Source: Nonomuraea corallina (GTDB lineage: Bacteria; Actinomycetota; Actinomycetes; Streptosporangiales; Streptosporangiaceae). Taken from it: 39,663 nucleotides of DNA. The position numbers and the translations under genes are program-made. The stretch covers positions 1-39,663 of the forward strand of contig NZ_JAPNNL010000054.1 of NCBI RefSeq assembly GCF_027620315.1, given 5' to 3'. Shown piece by piece: positions 17,375 to 25,224 of this stretch (position 1 is its first letter; each line of letters opens with the position of its first letter). The notes under the pieces were generated by a model. The model searched no databases, had not been told where the DNA came from, and saw nothing but the letters and a program-made list of their open reading frames with translations.

Positions 17375-18886
17375 TTGAAGCGCATCCTCCTTCCGGCCGG
17401 TGGCGCCATTCTGGCCACTGGTCTCCTGGCTGCCGGCCTGGCCGGCACCGCTCAGGCCGACGACAAGGTCGCCTCTGACGCCCTGGCCGCCAGCCAGGCG
17501 AAGGCCGCCGAAGTCCTCGACTTCTGGACCAAGTCCAACAACGCCGCCCTGAAGCAGGCCACGGCCTACTACTGGGACGACAAGGCGGTCAAGAAGATCG
17601 TGTCCAAGGGCGGTTATTCGCCCGACGGCAAGCCTGGCTCGACCGCGCCCATCGGCGAGGAGAAGAAGGTCGCCAGCAAGACCCACAACGTGAACCTGCC
17701 GAAGACCATCGGCAAGGTCTTCTTCGAGGGTCGCGACGGCAACCTCTACTGGTGCTCCGGCACCTCGATCCAGTCGAACTACCGCAACCTGGTCGCCACC
17801 GCCGGTTCCTGCGTCTACGACGTGGCCGGCAACGACGAGGTCGTGTCGCGCTGGGTCTTCGTCCCGGGCTACTACCAGGGCAAGACGCCTTACGGCGTGT
17901 ACGTGGGCAAGCAGGCCTTCACCCACTACGACTTCGACGTCTACGAGGACTTCGACCGCGACTACGCGTTCGTCACGGTCTACAACGGCGTCGGCGGCAC
18001 GCTCAACAAGCCGAAGCAGGTCACCAAGGCCGAGTTCGACGCCTACAAGGGCGAGAAGTTCGGCAAGGACGTCCAGGTCTCCTTCGAGGAGTACAAGAAG
18101 GGCAAGCTCGACCCCAAGACCACCGACTACTACTGGGTGGACCCGGGCGCGAAGGCCGAGAAGGTCGGCCCGGACTACCCCGGCGCGGTGGTTGAGAAGG
18201 CCGAGGTCAGCAAGTACGAGTACTTCAAGGCTCCGGTGGGCAAGGCCAACGGTGCGAAGTTCGGTGAGCCCGTCACCGAGCACGTCACCAAGGCTCAGTG
18301 GTACGCCTACAAGGGTCCGGGTTCCAAGGACAAGGACAAGGCCGGCAACTACACCATCACGCACTACTACGTGCAGCAGTGGTACAAGCCCGGCAAGGAG
18401 TTCCGCTTCATGCGGACCGACTTCTTCATCGTCGTGCACGAGGTCAAGGACGTCGGACGCCTCGGTGACGTCGTCGGTGGCCAGGGCTTCGCGTGGAACC
18501 AGCCGACCGGCAAGTACGTCCGTACCTTCGGCTACCCCTACGCCAAGCACCCCGACGGCAGCAAGCCGTACTCCGGCAACACGCCGAAGTGGTGCTACGG
18601 CAAGACCGGCGCCAAGACCACTCAGGTGCCGTCGCTGAAGATCGAGGAGCACGTGTCGCTGAAGTGCGCCGTCACCGGCGGCTACAACGGCGCCCCGTGG
18701 CTCTTCAAGTACAGCAACGCCAAGCGCCTCGGCTACGTCAACGGCGTGACCAGCGTTCTGTACGACACGGACGGCAACGACCGCTGGGACTACATGTCCA
18801 GCCCGTACTTCGACGGTGAGACCGCTGCGGTCTACAACGCCGCGAAGAACGTCTGGTCGGGCCAGATCACCCCGATGCCCAAGTAA
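17375..18886 (+). CDS. Secreted pseudoprotease with insertion domain, array gene 4 (Ser-Asp-Asn)
   Basis: A 503-residue secreted paralogue, closest to gene 3. TTG 17375 follows AAGGAG, and the signal peptide MKRILLPAGGAILATG ends GTAQA. This is the most degenerate catalytic centre: TAGSCVYD has Ser145 for His, Asp196 is kept, and TGGYNGAPW has Asn438 for Ser with the next conserved Gly replaced by Ala. The insertion (about 206-358) keeps the repeated units (QVTKAEFDAYKG, QVSFEEYKKGK, EVSKYEYFKAPVG, HVTKAQWYAYKGPG), but both cysteines seen in genes 3 and 5 are gone together. The four core cysteines (127/146, 407/431) remain, as does DTDGNDRWD. Upstream elements mirror gene 3. Secretion and fold appear preserved; catalysis does not. 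Confidence 0.9.
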   Translation: MKRILLPAGGAILATGLLAAGLAGTAQADDKVASDALAASQAKAAEVLDFWTKSNNAALKQATAYYWDDKAVKKIVSKGGYSPDGKPGSTAPIGEEKKVASKTHNVNLPKTIGKVFFEGRDGNLYWCSGTSIQSNYRNLVATAGSCVYDVAGNDEVVSRWVFVPGYYQGKTPYGVYVGKQAFTHYDFDVYEDFDRDYAFVTVYNGVGGTLNKPKQVTKAEFDAYKGEKFGKDVQVSFEEYKKGKLDPKTTDYYWVDPGAKAEKVGPDYPGAVVEKAEVSKYEYFKAPVGKANGAKFGEPVTEHVTKAQWYAYKGPGSKDKDKAGNYTITHYYVQQWYKPGKEFRFMRTDFFIVVHEVKDVGRLGDVVGGQGFAWNQPTGKYVRTFGYPYAKHPDGSKPYSGNTPKWCYGKTGAKTTQVPSLKIEEHVSLKCAVTGGYNGAPWLFKYSNAKRLGYVNGVTSVLYDTDGNDRWDYMSSPYFDGETAAVYNAAKNVWSGQITPMPK

Positions 18887-18940
18887 TTCGGGTTGATCTT
18901 CCTGGGTCGGGGGTCCAAACCTCGATTCTCCTGTACCACC

Positions 18941-18977
18941 CGAAGGGCCTGGCGAAAGCCAGGCCCTTCGGCCGTTT
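18941..18977 (+). terminator. Terminator of array gene 4
   Basis: A 13-bp perfect stem, CGAAGGGCCTGGC with GCCAGGCCCTTCG, closed by a GAAA tetraloop and followed by GCCGTTTTT. This is the clearest rho-independent terminator in the window. Confidence 0.9.
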
Positions 18978-19011
18978 TTGATGACATTTCTGACAAGATC
19001 TCTGTTGCTTT

Positions 19012-19032
19012 GTGACCAGAGTGACCAGAGTG
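19012..19032. repeat. 9-bp direct repeat upstream of array gene 5
   Basis: GTGACCAGA occurs at 19012-19020 and 19021-19029 and begins a third time. The first unit is part of TGTGACC, a CRP half-site, but no matching TCACA half follows at the right spacing. It lies about 50 bp before the GTG start. Confidence 0.5.
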
Positions 19033-19080
19033 TCGATAGTGTCTGATCACCCCTCTATGTCAGACCTGTGGAGCCATTCC

Positions 19081-20565
19081 GTGAAGCGCCTGTTCGTGCC
19101 CCTCGCCGCTGCGAGCCTTGCCGCCGCAGCCTTGGCCATTCCGGCACAAGCCGCCCCCCATTGGGTCAAGGACCCCCTGACCCCTCAGCCCAAGGACGCC
19201 TACGGCGCCGCCTCCTTCTGGCTTGACGCGAACGGCGCCGCCCTGAAGAAGGCCACCCAGTACACCTGGGACGCCAAGGACGTAGACAAGATCGTCCGTA
19301 AGGGCGGGACGACTCCCGATGACGGCAAGCCGGGCGCCACCGCTCCGGCGACGACCAGCTCGGGCGGCAAGACCAAGAACGTGAACCTGCCGCGGACCAT
19401 CGGCAAGGTCTTCTTCGTCGACAAGTCCGGCAAGCACAACTTCTGCTCGGCCACCTCGATCCAGTCGCGGCACCGCAACCTGGTCGTCACCGCCGGCCAC
19501 TGCGTGTTCGAGAGCGGCCAGGACGTCTTCGCCAAGTGGGTCTTCGTCCCCGGCTACTACCAGGGCAAGGCTCCGTACGGCATCTACGTGGGCGCCTACG
19601 CCTTCACGCACTACGACCTCGACGTCTACGACGACTACGACGGCGACTACGCGTTCGTGGCCGTGCACAACGGCTTCGCGCTGGCCGGCGAGAAGGAGGT
19701 CACGGCCAAGGAGTACCACGCCTGGGCCGGCGACAAGTGGGTGAAGCCGCGCGAGATCACCCGCGAGGAGTTCACCAAGTGCCAGCTCAACCTCGGCGAG
19801 TGCTGGTCGGAGGGCAAGGACACCCAGCCTGAGCTGGCCGGCCCGGACCACCCCGAGGCCGTCCTGGAGAAGGTCGAGGTCAGCCCGGAGACGTACAAGA
19901 AGGCCAAGGTCGGCCGCGCGCAGGGCGCCAAGTACGGCGAGCCGGTGACCGAGTCCGTCACCGAGGCGCAGTGGAAGGCCTACAAGGGGCCCGGCACCAA
20001 GGCCAAGGACAAGGCCGGCAACTACACCATCACCCGCTACTACGTGCAGCGGTGGGTCAAGCCCGGCACGGCCCGCAAGTACTTCGAGGGCCGGTTCATC
20101 ATCGGCCTGGCCAAGGACACCGGCCGCCTCGGTGACGTGGTCGGCGGCCAGGGCTTCGCCTGGAACCAGCCGATGGGCCAGCAGACCATGGTCTTCGGCT
20201 ACCCGGCGGCCCCGCACCCCGACGGCGACAAGCCGTTCACCGGTGTGACGCCGAAGTACTGCTACGGCAAGACCGGCACCAAGACCATCCAGGCGAACTC
20301 GTTCCGGGTGGAGACGCACCAGGTGCTCAAGTGCTCGATGACCCCGGGCGCCGACGGCGGCCCGTGGCTGATCAAGTGGAACAACGCCAAGCGCACCGGC
20401 TACGTCAACGGTGTCACCAGCGTGTTCTACGACAACGACGGCAACGACCGGGTGGACCACATCAGCTCTGCCTACTTCGACAGCGAGACCGCCGACGTCT
20501 ACAACAAGGCGAACTACGCCGAGACGAAGAAGGTCGTCGGCCCGAACGGCGAGCTGCTGCAGTAG
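19081..20565 (+). CDS. Secreted pseudoprotease with insertion domain, array gene 5 (His-Asp-Asp)
   Basis: A 494-residue secreted paralogue with a more diverged signal peptide (MKRLFVPLAAASLAAAALAI, cleavage after PAQA). Start GTG 19081 is chosen because it aligns with the TTG-AAG-CGC starts of genes 2-4 and follows GTGGAG. His140 (VTAGHCVFE) and Asp189 (DGDYAFVAV) are present, but the serine is Asp425 (TPGADGGPW). The insertion (about 198-345) has units EVTAKEYHAWAG, EITREEFTKCQ, EVSPETYKKAKVG and SVTEAQWKAYKGPG, with a cysteine pair (234/241). DNDGNDRVD forms the calcium-loop-like segment. No clear CRP palindrome precedes it. It ends 51 bp before the convergent NsdA-like gene, with a two-sided hairpin between them. 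Confidence 0.9.
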   Translation: MKRLFVPLAAASLAAAALAIPAQAAPHWVKDPLTPQPKDAYGAASFWLDANGAALKKATQYTWDAKDVDKIVRKGGTTPDDGKPGATAPATTSSGGKTKNVNLPRTIGKVFFVDKSGKHNFCSATSIQSRHRNLVVTAGHCVFESGQDVFAKWVFVPGYYQGKAPYGIYVGAYAFTHYDLDVYDDYDGDYAFVAVHNGFALAGEKEVTAKEYHAWAGDKWVKPREITREEFTKCQLNLGECWSEGKDTQPELAGPDHPEAVLEKVEVSPETYKKAKVGRAQGAKYGEPVTESVTEAQWKAYKGPGTKAKDKAGNYTITRYYVQRWVKPGTARKYFEGRFIIGLAKDTGRLGDVVGGQGFAWNQPMGQQTMVFGYPAAPHPDGDKPFTGVTPKYCYGKTGTKTIQANSFRVETHQVLKCSMTPGADGGPWLIKWNNAKRTGYVNGVTSVFYDNDGNDRVDHISSAYFDSETADVYNKANYAETKKVVGPNGELLQ

Positions 20566-20576
20566 TCACGCGGTCG

Positions 20577-20610
20577 GAAGAGCCCGCCGGCGCGCCCCGG
20601 CGGGCTCTTC
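20577..20610. terminator. Bidirectional terminator between array gene 5 and the NsdA-like gene
   Basis: A 14-bp perfect stem (20577-20590 with 20597-20610, arms GAAGAGCCCGCCGG and CCGGCGGGCTCTTC) sits between two convergent stops and can serve both strands. Confidence 0.8.
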
Positions 20611-20616
20611 CCGCTC

Positions 20617-21972
20617 TCAGACCGCCAGGGCCCGCGTCCGCTCCTTCAGCGCCCGGACCGGCGCCTCGTTCTCGTACGGCTTCAGCCGCCTGCGCAGGTC
20701 GGTCATGTAGCTGCGGGAGCGCGCCGACTTCAGCTCGCTCCCCAGCGTCATGGCGTCGAACGCGACCGAGCAGCCCTCCTCCAGCTCGCCGCACTGCAGC
20801 AGCCCGGCGGCCAGCAGCGACAGGTTGAACATGCGGCCGCGCACGAACCGGCCGTCCATGTCCAGCGAGCGCCGCGCCTGCCGTACGGTCCGCTCCCCCT
20901 CTCCCAGGTCGCGGAAGCAGTGGGCGAACTTGGCCGACAGGTAGGCCTCGTCGAAGTAGCCCAGCCAGCTCGGCTCGCCGGTCGGCTCGCGGCCGTCGAA
21001 GGCGCGCTCGGCCTCGTGCAGCGCGCCGCCGCAGGCGCGGCCGTCGCCCAGCCCGGCGTGCGCGTGCGCCTCCAGTACGTGGCTGGAGGCGAGCAGGGTC
21101 GCCACCCCGGCGCGCCGGGCGGAGAGCTGCGCGGTCCGCGCCAGGTCGAGGGCGTGCGCGTGCCGGCCCAGGTAGATCGCCTGGTGGGCCATGCCCGCCA
21201 GGATCTCGCCGCCCAGCGCGTGGTCGTCGGCGCCCCTGGCCAGGCGCAGCGCCTGGATCAGGTAGCGCTGGGCCAGGCCGTGCTGCTCCTGGTCGTAGGC
21301 CATCCAGCCGGCCAGCCTGGTCAGCTCGGCGGCGGCCGCGGCCAGCCGGCGGCCGGTCGCGTCGCCGTACGAGCCGTCCTTGAGCAGCGGTGTCACCGCC
21401 GTGTCCAGATATCTCACGACAGACGAGCGGACGTGCCCGCTGCCGAACCGGTTGTCCAGCTCCCCGAACGAACGGGTGACCTCGTGGATGGCGGCGACGT
21501 CCGCCATGCCCACCCTGCGTGCGCCCAGCGCGCTGGGCCGCCCTTCCGGCGGCGAGGTGAGCCACCGCACCGCCCCCACGGAGCCCGCCCCGATCGCGAA
21601 CGTCGAGTCGATCAGGAACCTCCGTCTCTCCACATCGGCCCGCCACAGCGCCGTCACGGTCGCGACCCCCTCCTGCCACGTGTGCGTGAACTCCTGCCCG
21701 AGATCGTGGGGCGTCGCGGCGGCGGGCAGGCCCAGGTCGTCGACCGTGACGGGCCTGCCCAGCCGTAAGGCGAAGATCTCGGTCAGGAGTCCGGGCACCG
21801 GATCCCGCGGCCGCTGACCACCGATCCATCGCAGGACGGAGCTGTGGTCGTACTTGAGGCCGGGGACGCCACGCGCGGCTCCCAGATCGTTGAGGCGCCT
21901 GGCGAGACCTTTGTGGGAAAACCCCGCCTCGGCGATGAGCTGCCGCAGCAGTCGGTTGGGCTCGCGTCGCAT
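20617..21972 (-). CDS. NsdA-like TPR regulator
   Basis: A 451-residue protein resembling Streptomyces NsdA/NsdB, negative regulators of differentiation and antibiotic production. The N-terminus (MRREPNRLLRQLIAEAGFSH, then KYDHSSVLRWIGGQRPRDPV) is a lambda-repressor-like helix-turn-helix of unusual type. A short hydrophobic stretch follows (FLIDSTFAIGAGSVGAVRWL, about 138-157). The remainder is alpha-helical TPR-like repeats (LAQRYLIQALRLARGADDHA and similar). GGAGGAGAG precedes ATG 21972, and TATAAC (22029-22024, minus strand) is a possible -10. It is convergent with the pseudoprotease array, so it does not share its transcript. A regulatory link to the array is possible but not shown. Confidence 0.8.
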   Translation of the reverse strand: MRREPNRLLRQLIAEAGFSHKGLARRLNDLGAARGVPGLKYDHSSVLRWIGGQRPRDPVPGLLTEIFALRLGRPVTVDDLGLPAAATPHDLGQEFTHTWQEGVATVTALWRADVERRRFLIDSTFAIGAGSVGAVRWLTSPPEGRPSALGARRVGMADVAAIHEVTRSFGELDNRFGSGHVRSSVVRYLDTAVTPLLKDGSYGDATGRRLAAAAAELTRLAGWMAYDQEQHGLAQRYLIQALRLARGADDHALGGEILAGMAHQAIYLGRHAHALDLARTAQLSARRAGVATLLASSHVLEAHAHAGLGDGRACGGALHEAERAFDGREPTGEPSWLGYFDEAYLSAKFAHCFRDLGEGERTVRQARRSLDMDGRFVRGRMFNLSLLAAGLLQCGELEEGCSVAFDAMTLGSELKSARSRSYMTDLRRRLKPYENEAPVRALKERTRALAV

Positions 21973-21985
21973 CGCTCTCCTCCAA

Positions 21986-22077
21986 GGCAGGAGCAGGCGC
22001 CCGCATGCTTACAGAGGGTTCCTGTTATAGCACGCTGGGTAAAGGAAGTTTGGCGAATCCTTGACCCTGCTCCTGCC
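21986..22077. repeat. 12-bp inverted repeat flanking the NsdA-like gene promoter
   Basis: GGCAGGAGCAGG (21986-21997) and its exact complement CCTGCTCCTGCC (22066-22077) bracket the intergenic region, 68 bp apart, with a -10-like TATAAC (minus strand) between them. It could be a pair of operators or a long-range stem; the binding factor is unknown. Confidence 0.5.
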
Positions 22078-22086
22078 GGGGGGCGA

Positions 22087-23259
22087 TCAGGCGCGGGCGA
22101 CTCCGTCGGCCCTGGCCTGCGCGGCGACGGCGGCGGAGACGGCAGGGGCGACCCGCGCGTCGAACGGGCTCGGGATCACGTAGTCGGCCCTCAGGTCGTC
22201 GCCCACCACGTCCGCGAGGGCGTCGGCGGCGGCCACCTTCATGTTCTCGGTGATCGTGGAGGCCCGCACGTCGAACGCGCCGCGGAAGACGCCGGGGAAG
22301 GCCAGCACGTTGTTGATCTGGTTGGGGAAGTCGGAGCGGCCGGTGGCGACGACCGCGGCGTGCAGGGCGGCGACGGCGGGCTCGACCTCGGGGGTCGGGT
22401 TGGACAGGGCGAACACGATGGCGCCCTCGGCCATGGAGGCGATGGCCCGCTCGCTGACGGTGGAGCCGGACAGGCCGACGAACACGTCGGCGCCCGCCAG
22501 CGCCTCCTCGGTGGACCCGCTGTGGCCCGCCCGGTTGGTGTCGCGGGCCAGGGCCTCCTTGATCGGGTTGAGCCCTTCGCGGCCGGCGTACAGCATGCCC
22601 TTGGAGTCGGCGACGGCGATGTCGCCGATGCCCGCCTCCAGCAGGATGCGGCTGACCGCGACGCCGGACGCGCCGGCCCCGGCCACCACGGCGCGCAGGT
22701 CGCCCAGCGTGCGGCCGGTCAGGCGCGCGGCGTTGCGCAGCGCGGCCAGCACCACGATCGCGGTGCCGTGCTGGTCGTCGTGGAAGACGGGGATGTCGAG
22801 CCGCTCGCGCAGCCGCTCCTCGACCTCGAAGCAGCGCGGCGCGCTGATGTCCTCGAGGTTGATGCCGCCGAACGAGGGCGCGAGCCGGGCGACGGTCTCC
22901 ACCAGCTCGTCGACGTCCGTGCAGGCCAGGCAGAGCGGCACGGCGTCGACGCCGCCGAACTCCTTGAACAGCAGCGCCTTGCCCTCCATGACGGGCATGG
23001 CGGCCGACGGCCCGATGTCGCCCAGGCCGAGCACGGCGGTGCCGTCGCTGACGACGGCGACGACGTTGGGGACCCAGGTGTAGGTGTCGGCCAGCGCGGG
23101 CGTCTCGGCGATGGCGCTGCAGACGCGGGCCACGCCGGGCGTGTAGGCGAGCGCCAGATCGTCGTTGTCGCGGACCGGAACGGTGGAGCGGACCTCAAGC
23201 TTGCCCCCGCGGTGCAGCGCGAAGGCAGGATCGTTCTCGTAAGCGGATGTGTCGGACAC
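22087..23259 (-). CDS. NAD(P)-dependent malic enzyme
   Basis: A 390-residue malic enzyme converting malate to pyruvate and CO2. Typical segments: [20 protein letters not shown], the Tyr-containing [29 protein letters not shown], the metal-binding [39 protein letters not shown], a Rossmann motif [15 protein letters not shown], and SNPTPEVEP. The short form (about 400 residues) matches the actinobacterial enzyme without the phosphotransacetylase extension. Start GTG 23259 places the conserved region about ten residues in. An ATG at 23394 would add 45 residues (KPKPGFSARLPKVSS and so on) that I do not recognise, so the N-terminus is uncertain. Confidence 0.92.
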   Translation of the reverse strand: MSDTSAYENDPAFALHRGGKLEVRSTVPVRDNDDLALAYTPGVARVCSAIAETPALADTYTWVPNVVAVVSDGTAVLGLGDIGPSAAMPVMEGKALLFKEFGGVDAVPLCLACTDVDELVETVARLAPSFGGINLEDISAPRCFEVEERLRERLDIPVFHDDQHGTAIVVLAALRNAARLTGRTLGDLRAVVAGAGASGVAVSRILLEAGIGDIAVADSKGMLYAGREGLNPIKEALARDTNRAGHSGSTEEALAGADVFVGLSGSTVSERAIASMAEGAIVFALSNPTPEVEPAVAALHAAVVATGRSDFPNQINNVLAFPGVFRGAFDVRASTITENMKVAAADALADVVGDDLRADYVIPSPFDARVAPAVSAAVAAQARADGVARA

Positions 23260-23535
23260 AGCGACCCCAGTAGTGGTTGCGACGGAAGAGACCTTGGGCA
23301 GACGGGCGGAGAAGCCCGGCTTCGGTTTCGCCAGGATTCCCTCGTCGATGCCTCGGAGGGTACGGGGGTCACCCGTCGCACCATACTGACACACGCTGGC
23401 GGGGGGTCAGGTACCGGCCTCGAAGCCGTTCCGTTGACGCATCGTTAATTCCCTGATGACAGAGTGCCCCTAAACCGGCTTTAAACTGCACAAAACTCAT
23501 CTTCGCTGCTCTACCACTATCGAGGAGGCCTCCCC

Positions 23536-24393
23536 ATGGCCCTCTGGCCCATGAAGCGCCACGGCATCGCCGCCGGCGCGCTCGCGCTGACCGCCGCCCT
23601 GACCCTGTCCGCGTGCGGCAGCGACTCGGGAGGCACCGACACGGCCTCCGGCGACGCGTCGGCCTCCGCCGCCGGCGGCGCCAAGCTCGTGAACCCCGGC
23701 AAGCTCACCGTGTGCACCAACGTCCCGTACGAGCCGTTCCAGTTCAAGGACGACAGCGGCAAGATCGTCGGGTTCGACGTCGACATCGTCGACCTCGTCG
23801 CCAAGAAGCTCGGCGTCGAGCAGGAGATCGTGGACATCGACTTCGCGGTGATCAAGAGCGGCGCCGCCATGGCCACCAACAAGTGCGACCTGGCCGCCGC
23901 CGGCATGACCATCACCGAGGAGCGCAAGGCGAACATCACGTTCTCCGACCCGTACTTCGACGCCACCCAGGCGCTGCTGGCCAAGAAGGGCACCGGCGCC
24001 ACCTCCCTGGAGGACGTCAAGGCCAAGGGTCTCAAGCTGGGCGCCCAGGCCAGCACCACCGGCCTCGACTACGTCAAGGAGCAGGGGTTCGACCCGACCG
24101 AGTACGCCGACTCCCCCAAGGAGCTGCTCGCCCTCCAGGCCGGCCAGGCCGACGTGATCGTCCAGGACCTGCCCGTGGTGCTCACCTGGCTGAAGAAGCC
24201 GGAGATCGCGGAGAAGTTCGAGCTGATCGCCAGCCTCGACACCGGCGAGCAGTACGGCCTCGGCATGAAGAAGGACGCCGACCCGGTGCTGGTCAAGACC
24301 GTCAACGAGGAGCTGGCCGCGGCCAAGTCCAACGGGACCTACGACGAGATCTTCGTGAAGTGGTTCGACAAGAAGCCCGGGGAGCTGGGCTGA
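23536..24393 (+). CDS. Polar amino-acid ABC transporter substrate-binding lipoprotein
   Basis: A 285-residue lipoprotein. The signal sequence ends in the lipobox LSAC with Cys27, followed by a Ser/Gly/Ala linker. The solute-binding family 3 fold is evident from LTVCTNVPYEPFQFKDDSGK, VGFDVDIVDLVAKKLGVE, MTITEERKANITFSDPYFDA and the C-terminal NEELAAAKSNGTYDEIFVKW. It captures a polar amino acid or similar solute outside the membrane. AGGAGG sits 8 nt before ATG 23536. It is the first gene of a three-gene import operon, and the permease starts 3 bp after its stop. Confidence 0.93.
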   Translation: MALWPMKRHGIAAGALALTAALTLSACGSDSGGTDTASGDASASAAGGAKLVNPGKLTVCTNVPYEPFQFKDDSGKIVGFDVDIVDLVAKKLGVEQEIVDIDFAVIKSGAAMATNKCDLAAAGMTITEERKANITFSDPYFDATQALLAKKGTGATSLEDVKAKGLKLGAQASTTGLDYVKEQGFDPTEYADSPKELLALQAGQADVIVQDLPVVLTWLKKPEIAEKFELIASLDTGEQYGLGMKKDADPVLVKTVNEELAAAKSNGTYDEIFVKWFDKKPGELG

Positions 24394-24396
24394 TCC

Positions 24397-25224
24397 ATGG
24401 CGGACCGGCCGAAGACGACTGAGCCGGCCCAGCGCCGGCTCAGCCCTCGCAAGAGGCAGCGCATCCTCCGCGGCGTCCAGTACGTCATCCTGGTCGCCGC
24501 CGTGGTCGCCCTCGCTCTGTGGGCCAACTGGCCGAGCCTGGCCCAGAACTTCGCGCGGCTGGACATCGCGGAGCTGATGCTGCCCGACCTGTTCACGGTC
24601 GCGCTGCTGAACACGATCATCTACTCCGTCGGCGGCTTCGCCTTCTCGTTCGTGTTCGGCCTGATCCTGGCGCTGATGCGGCTGTCCACCGTGGGCCCGT
24701 ACCGGTGGCTGGCGACCCTTTACATCGAGATCTTCCGGGGCGTGCCGGCCCTGCTGGTCTTCCTGCTGATCCTCTTCCTGCCGCTGGCGCTGCAGGGCTT
24801 CTCGGTGCCCTTCGGCACCTACGGGCAGGCCATCCTCGGCCTCGGCCTGGTCGGCACCGCCTACCAGGCGGAGATCTTCCGGGCCGGCCTGCAGGCGGTG
24901 CCGAAGGGGCAGACGGAGGCCGCCAGGTCGCTGGGCATGTCGGCGACCCGGGCCCAGTTCACGGTGGTGGTCCCGCAGGCGATCCGGATCGTCATCCCGC
25001 CGACCACCAACCAGTTCGTGTCCCTGCTCAAGGACTCCTCGCTGGTGCTCTTCCTGGGCGTGTCGGGCCAGTACGTCGAGCTGACCAAGTTCGGCAACGA
25101 CATGGCGTCCACCCACGCCAACGCCACGCCCATCCTGGTCGCCGGCCTGACGTACCTGATCGTCACGGTGCCGCTGGGCTACCTCGCGGGACGGCTGGAG
25201 AAGCGCAAGGGGACGAGCCGATGA
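24397..25224 (+). CDS. Polar amino-acid ABC transporter permease
   Basis: A 275-residue HisM/GlnP-type permease. A basic cytosolic N-terminus (about 25 residues) precedes five or more transmembrane helices, starting [20 protein letters not shown]. The family segment [18 protein letters not shown] and the EAA loop [20 protein letters not shown] are both present. The latter contacts the ATPase. Its stop overlaps the ATPase start (ATGA at 25221-25224), so production is coupled. Confidence 0.93.
   Translation: MADRPKTTEPAQRRLSPRKRQRILRGVQYVILVAAVVALALWANWPSLAQNFARLDIAELMLPDLFTVALLNTIIYSVGGFAFSFVFGLILALMRLSTVGPYRWLATLYIEIFRGVPALLVFLLILFLPLALQGFSVPFGTYGQAILGLGLVGTAYQAEIFRAGLQAVPKGQTEAARSLGMSATRAQFTVVVPQAIRIVIPPTTNQFVSLLKDSSLVLFLGVSGQYVELTKFGNDMASTHANATPILVAGLTYLIVTVPLGYLAGRLEKRKGTSR

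Noticed and set aside
19012..19027. CRP site upstream of array gene 5
   Set aside because: Only one half (TGTGA) is present; the second half at the required spacing is TGACC rather than TCACA.
13606..20460. Long minus-strand frames opposite array genes 2-5
   Set aside because: Their lengths follow the plus-strand genes and the products are repetitive Val/Asp/Gly-rich; the plus strand has signal peptides, conserved cysteines, ribosome binding sites and terminators.
23260..23394. 45-residue N-terminal extension of the malic enzyme
   Set aside because: The extra residues match no part of the family and lack a good ribosome binding site; kept only as an alternative start.
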